From Brachionus manjavacas (Eukaryota > Rotifera > Eurotatoria > Ploima > Brachionidae): a stretch of DNA of 64,000 nt. The notes beneath the pieces were generated by a model. The model was not told the origin of the DNA. It ran no database searches and saw only the letters and a program-made list of their open reading frames with translations. Made by a program: the position numbers and the translations under genes. The stretch lies in NCBI GenBank assembly GCA_019054805.1, contig JAHQIY010000017.1, positions 1,240,001 to 1,304,000 on the forward strand, read 5' to 3'. Of this stretch, positions 36,357 through 47,025 are shown in pieces. Each line of letters opens with the position of its first letter. Within the stretch, counting starts at the first letter, position 1.

Positions 36357-37734
36357 TCTCTATCAATAATAGTTAAAACTGGTTTTCTAGCTAAAATTTA
36401 TTTATTAATTTATCTACAATATTAATAAAATTGAGTAAAGTTATTTAATTTTCTATTTTAATAAAGAAGATGCTAAATTAGGTAAAATTTAAAATTAAGA
36501 ATTTTTTTTTAAGCTTTTTTATTTTTAATCTTTATTGTATTCTTTTTTTTTAATGTCATTTAAGTTGTCATATTATTCTAAATATAAGAGATCTTAAGTT
36601 TTCTCCTTTTTTAATGAAAAAAAATATTTTTTTCAAAAAGAAAATTTATTTTTTTGATATGTAATCTATTGCAATTTATCACTAAATAGAAAAATTAAAA
36701 AATTTATTTTATTTTTTGCATTATAATTATCTGATTTCATTTTTAAAATTGATTTGGATGTGGCTTTTAAAAAACCCTATTTTTTTTAAAAAGTTTGATG
36801 ACATAATATATATCACAATGCAATTTTTTTATAAATTCAAGAAGACAGAAGGAATTAAAGGCAGAAATAGATAATCATCCAAATGAAACAGATAGATGAC
36901 TGTGCAATTGAAAGAAGAAAATTCTTTTCAAAACAAAAAGAAGAAATAAAAAGTAAATACATGAGTTAACTTCCTCTTAAGATCTCCTTCGAAGCATAAT
37001 TCTATTAAACAGAAAACAAACTAAGCATTAATAAAATCAATCACAGATCACAGGAATCTCTAATGCAACTACCTTTCTAAATCATTAGTTAATTCAATTT
37101 CTTTGACTAAAAGGCTCACCTTTGAGCACCATAGAGACTTCTCTGTGTAGTTGCTACCAAATCATACAAAAATAGTCTGGCTTTCTAGGCTCTATTCCGA
37201 GTTTTTTCTAATTTTTTTTTACTTTTTCTTTCATTATTTCAATCCTCTTCAATTTCCAAACTTATAAACCCTTAAAGTAAAAGTTATGTTTGTAATCTTA
37301 TCAAATTTTGAATATTATTAAAAAATATTTTTTTTAAATTTAGTCTACAGAGAGTCCTAATACATTTCTTTAATTTCTAACATTGATTATTGCATTGGTT
37401 TTTTAATAATTAGCCCATTTTATTATCTTTCCATATTATTGATAAAATAAAAGCTAAAATTAAACACTTAATTTTTTAAAAAGAAAAAATTAAAAGCTAG
37501 TAAAAAAATGAATTTATCATTTATTGCATGAATTCGGGTCCTTATTCCCGAACTTAACAGATTTAAATAAAACATAAATTTCAAGTTTTATTCCAAAAAT
37601 TAATTCCAAAATGATTTAAGTCAATAAGTTAACCATTATTTAAAAAAATTCAATTAATTTACTTCGTTTACGGCAATCAAGTCATTTCACCAAAAATTAT
37701 ACAAAAAATAAAAAAAAATAAAATCAAAGTTTTT
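36357..37734. other. 1.4-kb intergenic region between EDC4 and DIS3
   Basis: Both neighbours are on the minus strand, so this holds the EDC4 3' UTR and the DIS3 promoter. The segment 36840-37150 is purine-rich and slightly less AT-rich. It has no open frame, RNA gene or repeat that I recognise. Confidence 0.5.
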
Positions 37735-40700
37735 CTAAGCAAAATTGTCATGATGCTGAATACTTGCCATATGCTGTTGACTGTTCAGAGATTTGAGCTG
37801 AGCCTTGGATTGAGTCATCAGCGACTGACTGGCCATTAAAAGCATCCTCATTGATTTGCTCATCTTATCGGTAGGATGCTGCTGCAAATATTGCTGAATT
37901 TTCATGATCAATTGATTCATTACGGACGGGGTATGTTCTCTTGTCAATGCATTGGCCAAATCCAAATTGACCAAAGCCTCTTCTAGATATCTGGCCTTAA
38001 GATCTGTATTTGAATTTAAGTCTTGGCTTAACTGTTGAATTAGAGACAAAATCACTGGTTGCTGTAGCTGGCATTGGCTTTTTTTTGTCACACTGTTCAC
38101 ACTAAACTCAAAAGTTTGCGCCGGTGTCACTGTTTCACACAAATTCATGAGCAAATTTAAATCAGCAGCGCACAATGCCACCTGAAACGCGGAATTCAGC
38201 TGTCCCTTTTGGACAAAATTTGTTACTTGGGTTTTAAGATCTATGGTGCTTGGTTGAGGATGATGCATCGGAATCTGAGTACCAGGTAGGTTAACAGGTG
38301 TCATTGTGCCACTTTGTCTCATTTGGTTTATCAATCGATCTGGCAAAATATGTTGCTGGTCTCTCATGGCATGCTGAATCTCTTCTTTGACAATAGCCTT
38401 TACCGAAGATATAATGGTGTCCTGTAGCACTGCATTGGTTGTTCTTAGATGAGCGTCGAATTGTTGCTGCAAGCTGTTTGCCATTTCGGAGGCCACTTGC
38501 TTGCCGTGTAAGTGCATCTGGTCGCTGAACACCTTGAGCTGATTGATCAATGGCTCTTTGTTGTCTTCGAGCAATTTTTTTTGCTGCTTGGCCAACTGGT
38601 CGAATTCAGACAAATAGTCTTGAGTTCCTTTTGAAAACGAGCTGTTCACTTGTTGGTACATATTTTGGCACGATTTTTCAAAATTGGGAACAATAAATTT
38701 TTGAAAAGTTTCCCTATAAGAATTGACAATGACACCTTGCATTGAATTGGTGATCGACTGGCTCATGGTGTCAATGGTCGACTTTGATTTAAAAATTTTG
38801 CTCATGGTATCTTTTAATGTGTTCTCGATCGAGCGAATTTTGTCGGCCAAGTCACGTGATAGTTGTTCCCGTAAGGGATCAAGCAATTTTTGACTGAGTT
38901 GACTTTGGACTGATTTGCCGACTTCGTCTTTGATGACTTTTTCAAGCTTAGGCAACAAAGCAGTGCTCAAAGATTGTTGCAGCGCTAGACCGACTTTTTG
39001 CTCGTCGAGATTGATTTTGTGACCACGTGAGAGAGATTTTTTCAAGCTGTCCATTTCTTCTTGTTGTTTATGAAGCGTTTGATTCATTTGAATGAGAAGA
39101 CTCTTTATGTCCATATCTGTGTTGAGTTCTGGTGGATTTGGCCAGTTGTTTCCAGACTTGATCTCTTCTTTGATCTCTAGTGTCGACTCTTCAATCGATA
39201 CTTTGTTCAATAGAAGCTCGGTTTCTAATTTTGATTTAAATTAAAAATTTCAAAATTTTATATTTTATTAAATTTCATTAACAAAATTAAATAAAAAATT
39301 TTAATAAATTTTTCAAAAGGCTATTTTAAGTTGAGGATTCAAATATTAGAATATAAATTTTTTGAAAACCTCTGAATTCTGATTTAGTGAAAACTTGAAA
39401 TAGAAATGACTAAAAATTGTAAAAATAAATTTTAAACCGATTTACACATTTAAATTCTATTTAATTAGAAATTTTGATAAATTAATTTTGAACTCACTTC
39501 TTACATCCTCATTATTTAATGATTGATTTAATAAAGATAAATCAAGTTATTTTTATTAAAGATAAAAAACATAGGATTTGAGATTCGTAATTAATTAATT
39601 TTATATATCTTTTTAAATTAATATTTTCGAAGAAGTGAAGTTATTTAGATTTACATTTTTACTTTTTTGTTTTTTACTATTTAATTATTTAGAAAATTCT
39701 GCAAATTTTGTAAAAATAAAATTTACTCGAAAAATTCAAAATCATTATTACTTGAATTTTCTAGTGATTAGGTAACGTCTATCATCAGATATAACGTTGT
39801 CTAAAATAAAAAAAGATCCATTTATTTGAACTAATTTTTCAATTTTTATTAATTTCTTTTTATTTAAAAAAAAAAAAATTTATTTTAGCTTATTTTCCAT
39901 TTCAATTTTTTCTAAACTATTCGTTAGCTATACTTTCTAATTAATGAAGTTTCCAAACAAAATTAAGAATTAATGAAATCTTAGGACATTTTATTAATTT
40001 TAGGCTGGTTATTTTTAAAAACTATTGTAAAAATTAATTTAAATTTTTTTTTGGAAAAATATTTCAATAATTATATTTTCAAAAAATTTAAATTAAAAAA
40101 TTAAAAATAGGTTTGATTTTATGCACTGTTTTTAGTTTTTTGTTAAAATTTTTAAGTAAACACTTAAATTAAAAACATTAAAAAATACATTCAAATGATA
40201 ATTTTCATTAAATAACGTTTCTAATTTCTTTCAAAAAAATTGAAAATTTAAATTCCTAAGATCCTTCAAAACATTTACCTAAAATCAAATTACTACAACA
40301 TATATTTATTCTTAAAAATCAATTAATTAAAAATTATTAAAATTCTTGAAAGTAACTTAGTAAAGTAATAGAAGATAATTTATAAATGTGATCACTAAAT
40401 GAATCGGGTGAAATAATTTCAAAAAAGCATTTAATTCAAATTTACATTGCAGAAAAAGCTAATTAATTAGTTCTTCTGGCCCAAAGAATGATTCAATATT
40501 TGATCTTTTTTCTTTTTCTAATTTTTGTTTAATTTTACTTTTTTTTTATCATTAATTTTTTTATGCAAAATCACAATATTATTTTTATTTTGTTTCATCT
40601 GATAAAGATTGATGCTAATTAAATATATAAATATTTAAAGAAAATTCATTTAGGATTTGTTTTTAATTCTTTCTCACATTTTAATAGACTTTAAAGCATG

Positions 40701-43700
40701 AAAATAACAATAAGATCTATTTTGTTTATTTACCTATTTTTATCAATTTAATAAATTGAAATTATTTTACTTTGTTCAATAAAAGTTCTGCTTTTAATTA
40801 AAATAAAAAAAAATTTAATAATTTTTTTTGGCCTAAAAATTTCAAACTGAGTTTAGAAAAATTCTCAGAGATTTTATGAGGAGATCTAAAGCAAAGTTCA
40901 AATATCAAAATAAAAATTTTTGAAAAACCTAGGAATTCTAATTTAGTGAAAATTTGAAATAGAAATGACTAAAAAATGTAACAATAAATTTTTCTAATTC
41001 ACACATTAAAAATCTAATTAGAATTTAAGTCGATTATTAAATCGATTAATAATTTTTAGTCGACTATTAAATCGATTGATTTTTCTAGTTGACTATAAAG
41101 TTTCTAATATATCTCGAAATGAAAAATTAGGAATTAGCAATAAATGTTTTTTTTAAAAAGAATAAAGATATTTAAATTTATTTAAAATTTCAAATTTAAA
41201 GAAAAAATCACAATTTAGCGATTTACTTTAAAAAAAATTTTATTCGTAGTAAAAAAAGATTAAATTTTTAAAAATTAAAAATTTGAAACGATTTAAAATA
41301 TTTTAAAAAAAATTCTAAATTAATTTTCTATAAATTTTCTGAAACTACCATCATTTTGTGAATTTTTGGTGGATTTAATTTATTTCTTCTTTCCCTGAAT
41401 GTATAGCCTGTGGCATAAAAAAGTTAATTTAAATTTTAAATCTATTTAAAATTTAAAGAAAAAAAAACATTTGTTGCTAATTCCTAATTTTTCATTTCGA
41501 GATATATTAGAAACTTTATAGTCAACTAGAAAAATCAATCGATTTTTAAATCGATTTAATAGTTGACTAAAAAAACTAAAAAAAATTAATCGATTTAATA
41601 GTCGACTAAAAAAAATTAATCGATTTATTAAATTTGTCAATCGTTTGGAGTCGATTGCCAACGCTATTTTGAATGTCTGACTTATAATCATTTAATGAAA
41701 AATTTATCATTTATAGTTCATTTATATTTATGCATTTAAAACTCAATAGAAAAATTTCAGCAAAAATTGAGCTCCTTTTTTAAGTAAACAAAAAACAGCA
41801 ACTCACCTGTTAATTTTGTTTGCTGTTTAGATGCCAGACTTTTGTTCGAAGAAGACAAGGCAGCAATTTCCTTGTCCTCCGGATCCATCTCGGACGAAGA
41901 AGATGAACTCGACGAACTAGAAGAGTCAGTTCGAACTTTGTTCAAAAGTTTTTGTGATCCGTTCAGTTTGGTCAAGCTATTGTGGTGCTTAAGTTCTTGA
42001 ACAGGATTAGTAACTTGAGTCAAGCTACTAGCTCGGCTAGATAATAGATTATTGGTGGACTGTGATTGTCCACTATTTGTTGAATTATTCAAAAAGCTCT
42101 GCAAAATGTCCAACTTTTGGTTAGGCTCACTTGATTTTCTAGTAGTGGGGCTGTTGATGAACGCATCAGGTGTCATCAAAATCGGTCCCGAATACGTACT
42201 TGTTCCAATCGGCGGTGTAACTATCTGAATAATGGCCGAGTCTTCGGCAAATTTGCTTTCCTGTCCGGGCTTTTTTTCCTCCACGTCCTTTTTTGAATTG
42301 ACCACAGCATGATTGGGCAACAGCTGTTGCAGCAATGAATTGGACTGATTAAGAGACGTGGCTGTGGATATGGGCATGAGAGGTGGCGGCGAACAGGCCG
42401 AGTTGTACGAGCTAATATTTTGATCACCGGTCAGAAATATTTGCATCTCTTGCAGCTGCTTTGTTTGAATACAGTACAGTCTGATCACGTTTATCAAGTG
42501 CTCTTGTTCATTGGTAAGCTGAGGCACCGAGTTTGACGGATTGAGGCTGTTCGACGAGGACAGCGAAGTGTTCAGCAGGTCTGTGTTAGTTTCTGTGTTG
42601 GTCAAATCGTCTGCATTGGTCGAATTTATGTTGTTCAACTGATTGTACTTTTTGGCCTTGATTTGATGCGCTTCTATGATGGCAAAGCTCAGAGCTGGAT
42701 ACGCAAGGATGTATTCGCTGATGGCTGTGCACCGGCAAGTGTAATTTGTATTGTCCAAGCTTAGATGAAGTACATAGAAGCATTTTCTGGTGATGTCGGA
42801 CATTATCAGGTACTTGGAAGTCAAATCAATGGCTGTTTTGATACAGGGAAGTGTGGTAATGGCAGGCTTGCTAGGATTGGGTGATGACAAGGCATCGTCC
42901 ATGGGCGACGGGTAGAAATTCAGGGTTTGTAGACAAGTCCAGTTGAAGCAGCTCCACAGCTTTATTTCTCGGTTATAGTCGGCTCCGGTCAAGATAAAGC
43001 TCCAAAACTCCACATCGGCAGACGAGTTTTTGTGGTCATCTAAAAAGTAGAGTGATGTTATGGGCTTGCCGTCATGAGGCCGCCACACTTTTAGACAACT
43101 GGGGCTAATCGGGTGCTTTTGTTCTGAGCCATCCTCGTCACTTTTCTCCCCGGTTTGAATCGGATTTGGGAATTTGTAGAAGTTGACATCGCCATTTGAA
43201 CTAGCTGTGGCGAGCGCAGTGCCGTCAGGTGAAAAACAAGCGGTCAAAACTGTGCCCGACAAAGTCAAGTCAATGACCAAGTGGCCATGAGTCAACTCGT
43301 TTGTTTCCAAAGGTTTTGAGCAGTCATAATGCTGAAGCAATAGGTCCAGGCTAAAGATGTCCACTCGGCCTTTGTGGCAATAGGCGAATAGCTTCGCAGC
43401 GCTCTCGCACTCTGTTGACTGATCATCGCCTGGCTCAGGCACGTACATGCACCACATGACTCTATCCGTAATGCTAGCTGGCTTTTCAGTCTTAAGATTA
43501 TTATTCAAAGTTAAAATTAATTCGGTTCTAGAGAAAAAAATAGGGTTTTTTTTATTAATAAAATTAGAAAAAAATTTATTTTAAATTATTACTGAATTTT
43601 AGAATTTGAATCAAGTGTTATCTTGTGAATTTGTAGACCTGTTTCTTCGACCGAGGCTAGCAGAATTTCCTGGTCGGTATGAGCAAACGACAAGTCAATC

Positions 43701-44129
43701 ACTCGGCTTTTGAATGATTTGATTAGAACTTTTTCGTTGAGTCTACGGTGGAATACGCGAACTTTTCCTGTGTTCTCTATTCGCAATGAGTAGCCAAAGT
43801 ATTGTCCGCTTTTGTGGACAGCGATCAAGTTGCCATTCGAGTAGCGTTGTTCCCATTCATAGTTGACGAGACGGTTTACTTTAATCTTTTTAATTATTAA
43901 TAAATATTATTAGAGTTTTTTTTTATTTGTTTGGATTTACTTTATTAGAGGCGTTAATGCGCGACTCGCTGGAGTTCTTGCTGGCATAAATGTCACATTG
44001 GTTCTCGAAAACGTTGTAGGTATTTGAATTATCTGTGCCTTGAAGATAAATACTTTGTTTCGACTCATTCTGGTTCAGCGACGATGTTTGCTGAATTTCG
44101 TCATCAATCACTGACTGATCGTTGGCCAT
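37735..44129 (-). CDS. EDC4: Enhancer of mRNA decapping 4 (EDC4 / Ge-1)
   Basis: Scaffold of the decapping complex in P-bodies that couples DCP1 to DCP2. Four exons (44129-43941, 43885-43593, 43527-41807, 39224-37735) give 1230 residues. The N-terminal beta-propeller spans about 70-400, with NYEWEQRYSNGNLIAVH, FSPDGTALATASSNGDVNFY, FWSFILTGADYNREIKLW and FNWTCLQTLNF matching EDC4. A Ser/Asn-rich linker follows, with LMTPDAFI and a run of 11 serines. The last exon is a long coiled-coil region ending in the conserved alpha-helical domain (PVILSLIQQLSQDL, DLKARYLEEALVNLDLANAL). Intron 3 is 2.58 kb and full of repeats. A TTTAG acceptor-like site lies immediately before the start codon. Confidence 0.95.
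39343..39480 (+). repeat. Dispersed repeat in EDC4 intron 3, copy 1
   Basis: About 135 bp containing TTTAGTGAAAACTTGAAATA and ATGACTAAAAATTGT. It is repeated in the same orientation at 40894-41030 at about 80% identity. The second copy directly abuts the inverted repeat at 41030. Confidence 0.65.
40894..41030 (+). repeat. Dispersed repeat in EDC4 intron 3, copy 2
   Basis: Partner of 39343-39480, with the words TTTAGTGAAAATTTGAAATA and GAAATGACTAAAAAATGTAA. It may be the left flank of the foldback structure that follows. Confidence 0.65.
41030..41640. repeat. Foldback structure with inner arms of about 80 bp and a TCGACTA minisatellite
   Basis: The core at 41074-41153 (starts ATTGATTTTTCTAGTTGACT) is nearly identical to the reverse complement of 41461-41542. 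The loop is about 300 bp. Outside the core both arms carry a repeated unit of about 30 bp with the words TTAGTCGACTATTAAATCGA, once or twice on the left and three times on the right. No target duplication was identified, and no transposase. Confidence 0.75.
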
Positions 44130-44381
44130 TCTAAATAAAGTAAATAAGTGACAGCTGATTTAGAAGGCTTTTGTTTACTTTTCTGAGTTTAAAATGTTCA
44201 TTTTTTTAAATCTAAATTTTAATGAAAGATCTTATCAATTTTTCAGGCATGTGTAAGCAGGTTTTTTTGCTCTAAATTCATTAGTATAAGATTTTGAAAA
44301 TTCAAGTTATTTTAAATAACAAGAAAAATTTGAAGTAAATTTTGCATTTGGTGAGCATGTTTTTTTTTAATTGTCTTTTGG
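44130..44381. promoter_or_regulatory. Divergent promoter region between EDC4 and NDUFA4-like gene
   Basis: EDC4 starts at 44129 (minus). The NDUFA4-like transcript must begin before its leader intron at 44382. About 250 bp therefore serve both directions. No TATA or initiator motif is convincing. Confidence 0.4.
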
Positions 44382-44516
44382 GTAAGTGTTGAAATTTTTT
44401 TTAAGGAAAGGCCTAATTTTGACTCGAATCACACTTGTTAGCATTATTGTACAATTAATTTCAAAATTAAGTTTTTTCTTATTAAAGGAGATAATTTTGG
44501 CAAAATTTTTTTGCAG
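44382..44516 (+). other. Leader (5' UTR) intron of the NDUFA4-like gene
   Basis: GGGTAAGTG at 44381 is a good donor and TTTTTTTGCAG at 44516 a good acceptor. The start codon at 44530 comes 14 bases after the acceptor. An in-frame upstream extension would be read only if this intron were retained. Confidence 0.55.
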
Positions 44517-44529
44517 TCAAAAATTAGCA

Positions 44530-44826
44530 ATGCAGTTGGGAAAATTGTTTCAAGTCACTGTTGGAAAACAAATAAAGAAGAATTATGCCCTTTTACCAAT
44601 AGTAATGTGTAGTGCATTTGGGATTGGTCTTTCTAGCTTTGCCATTATTAGGACTTTGTTGAAATCACCCGATGTCTCAATCAATAGGCGATCAAATCCT
44701 AGGCCATACGAGAGATACATGAATGAAGATGGCGTGCCTATTCAGTACAAGTATTTTTCGACTTTGGACTATGCAAAGTTGCCACGAAGTGAAAGGCCAA
44801 AAATTAATGAAAAGAAAATTAAATAG
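44530..44826 (+). CDS. NDUFA4: NDUFA4-family protein (cytochrome c oxidase-associated subunit)
   Basis: Small inner-membrane protein, now assigned to cytochrome c oxidase and not complex I. It has 98 residues; human NDUFA4 has 81. I chose the ATG at 44530 because it is the first after a likely 5' UTR intron and gives the family layout. That layout is a short basic matrix end (KQIKKNYALLP), a single membrane helix (IVMCSAFGIGLSSFAIIRTL), then SPDVSINRRSNPRPYE and the closing block QYKYFSTLDYAKL, matching the NPEPW and YKFYSVNVDYSKL blocks. It carries a lineage-specific insertion (ERYMNEDGVPI) before the closing block. Confidence 0.85.
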   Translation: MQLGKLFQVTVGKQIKKNYALLPIVMCSAFGIGLSSFAIIRTLLKSPDVSINRRSNPRPYERYMNEDGVPIQYKYFSTLDYAKLPRSERPKINEKKIK

Positions 44827-44917
44827 GAATTCTCATTTTAAAATTTAGCTAATTTTTTTAATAAATATTGAAATACTTATAAATGTGTTTTTTGTTTCAA
44901 TTTTTAGGGTCAAAAGA

Positions 44918-44990
44918 GATCGCATGGTGTAGTGGTTATCACATCTGTCTAACACACAGGAGGTCCCAAGTTCGATCCTTGGTGCGATCA
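44918..44990 (+). tRNA. trnV-AAC: tRNA-Val (anticodon AAC), copy 1
   Basis: A 73-nt cloverleaf: acceptor GATCGCA/TGCGATC plus A73, D arm GTGTAGTGGTTATCAC, anticodon stem TCTGT/ACAGG with loop CTAACAC (AAC), and T arm CCAAG-TTCGATC-CTTGG. A T-rich tract follows as terminator. A and B boxes are intact and there is no intron. Confidence 0.96.
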
Positions 44991-45715
44991 TTTTTTAAAA
45001 ATTTTCTTAATTCTTTGCTGATTATTTTTAAGTTAGAATTTTTAATTCTTAATAAATGATCTGTAAAATTATCCGTTTATTAATGAATCAATTAATAGAA
45101 TTTTTTAAATTTAAAAATAATTTCACTATCCACGATTTAAGAAATTAGCAAACTGCCTTTATGATAATTGACAAATTAATTATTTATTGAATTAATTAAA
45201 TACTTAAAAAAATTGTTTAGAATTTAATTTTTTAAAAAAAAGTTCAGAATATTGATTAATTGGAAAATTTAAGAAATTTATTAAATTTATTAAATTTAAA
45301 ATCTTGAAAAAAACTTTCTTCATATACTGTTTTTTACTTAAAAAAAAAATAATGAAAATTATAAAAAACATAGTGCAGATTGAGAAAGTGCCTATCATCT
45401 ATCCAACATACAATATTATTCTGGTAACCTCTTTCATTAGTGTTTTTGAGAATTGAAGACGCCAAAGTTAGGACAGACAATGGATGCTTTTTCAATCCAA
45501 TTTTCTTTTTTTTTCAATTTCTATTGAAGTTAGGCTCAAAAAACGTTCTTGATTAAAACTAAAGATTTTATTTAAAATATTCTTTTAACTTAATTTGTTC
45601 TAAATGATTAAAATCAGTATTAATTTTTGAATTATGTTCTTACAGATCATTTATTAAGAATTAAAAATTCTAACTTAAAAATAATCACCAAAGAATTAAG
45701 AAAATTTTTTAAAAA

Positions 45716-45788
45716 TGATCGCACCAAGGATCGAACTTGGGACCTCCTGTGTGTTAGACAGATGTGATAACCACTACACCATGCGATC
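45716..45788 (-). tRNA. trnV-AAC: tRNA-Val (AAC), copy 2
   Basis: Identical in all 73 positions to copy 1 but on the minus strand. Its downstream flank matches that of copy 1 for about 75 bp with two differences, so the two form an inverted duplication. Confidence 0.96.
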
Positions 45789-45895
45789 TCTTTTCCTAAA
45801 TATTTCATACCTTAGATAAAAATTTAATCACGATGAATTAACAATTTTATCAATTAAAGTAAATAAAATATTTTTTGAAATATTAATCAATAAGA
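45789..45895. repeat. Spacer of the tRNA-Val head-to-head cassette, orientation 1 (107 bp)
   Basis: Starts TCTTTTCCTAAATATTTC and ends TATTAATCAATAAGA. The reverse complement of 60740-60845 is the same sequence apart from one A in a run. It is flanked on both sides by identical inverted tRNA genes. Confidence 0.95.
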
Positions 45896-45968
45896 GATCG
45901 CATGGTGTAGTGGTTATCACATCTGTCTAACACACAGGAGGTCCCAAGTTCGATCCTTGGTGCGATCA
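45896..45968 (+). tRNA. trnV-AAC: tRNA-Val (AAC), copy 3
   Basis: Identical to copy 1, followed by TTTTTT. It is divergent from copy 2 (5' ends facing) across a 107-bp spacer that recurs inverted at 60740-60845. Confidence 0.96.
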
Positions 45969-46263
45969 TTTTTTGGCAATTCAAGCCAAAAACTTTTCAT
46001 TTTTTATAGATATTAAGTAATAGATTATTTTTTAATCATTTTAGGAATTAATACGCAAAATAGTCAACTAATCGCATATATTGGACAGTTTATTTTTAAA
46101 CAAAGAAATAATCTTCATCTTCATAAAATTTTAAAAATAAATTATGTCATCATTCACGATTAACCTTTAGCAACTTAAAATAATTCACATACCTATATGA
46201 TCATGATCCTTGGATTTAAAAATATTTTTCATTAACTTAAAATTTATTTATAGTATACAAAAT

Positions 46264-47025
46264 ATGCAGATTTTATTAAGCTTTTTTTTTCTTCTTTTCA
46301 CAACTGCTTTGAACATCCAATGTACCATAATCAAAGGCAACGGAAATATCATAAAAACTTACCGACCTACAACCAGGTTTAGTCGGGTCGTTTTTGGCAA
46401 ATTTGGACCGAGTAATTCAAGTATCAACTACAAAATTCAGATCGAAACACCAATTGAAGTTTATCTAATTCTGGATGAGAGCTCTCTGAAAGACCAATTT
46501 ACAATCGAAGCCGACCAAAACTTGCAAAAATTTTTCCTACTAGAAAGCAATGGCGAATTTTTGAACATAAAAGTTGATTTTTTCGAAACAGATGAGCAAA
46601 GGACTATCTACTACCAAGCGAATAAGGAAGAAAAAGATAAATTAGACAAAAATGAAATCAATTATTTGCAACCCAAAAAACCCATTCGTATTCTAATAAG
46701 CTCCAGTCGACCTCATATTAAAATTAATAAATTTCAGTTTAGTGAAATTGAGGTTTTTATAGAAAAAATTTCATATCAATACGATACAAACCTGTACAAA
46801 AAGGATTCCAATATTTGGTTTACATGCGATCAAAAGATTTTTTTTGATAATCAAGACAATGGCAAGTCCGATTCAGTGGAGAAGTTTTCATTGAAATCAA
46901 ATTATAGAACAAAGTCTATTAAAGTCAGTATTTGCGATGAAAGCTTTGACTTTAATTTTGCCAATAGCCCAAATATCATTGAATTTTGGGCAGAAAAAAT
47001 AAAAAATTACAATTTAATCAAATAG
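46264..47025 (+). CDS. Secreted protein with a GIN/DUF2807-like N-terminal region (unknown function)
   Basis: 253 residues in one exon. I take the ATG at 46264, which opens directly into a signal peptide (MQILLSFFFLLFTTALNIQC); no in-frame ATG lies upstream. The mature start IIKGNGNIIKTYRPTTRFSR, followed by IQIETPIEVYLILDE, FTIEADQNL and GEFLNIKV, has the pattern of the GIN domain. That pattern is a G-x-G-N start, an x-F-x-x-V strand, an I-x-x-x-P-x-x-V strand, x-V-x-A-D-x-N-L and L-x-I-x. GIN domains form a right-handed beta-helix, mainly in Bacteroidetes surface proteins. The C-terminal half is not recognised. No membrane anchor is visible. The domain call is by eye and could be wrong; a gene that codes for a secreted protein is better supported. 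Confidence 0.55.
   Translation: MQILLSFFFLLFTTALNIQCTIIKGNGNIIKTYRPTTRFSRVVFGKFGPSNSSINYKIQIETPIEVYLILDESSLKDQFTIEADQNLQKFFLLESNGEFLNIKVDFFETDEQRTIYYQANKEEKDKLDKNEINYLQPKKPIRILISSSRPHIKINKFQFSEIEVFIEKISYQYDTNLYKKDSNIWFTCDQKIFFDNQDNGKSDSVEKFSLKSNYRTKSIKVSICDESFDFNFANSPNIIEFWAEKIKNYNLIK

Noticed and set aside
45204-45398. 64-codon hydrophobic frame between tRNA copies 1 and 2
   Set aside because: AT-driven translation with no start context; it overlaps no conserved element.
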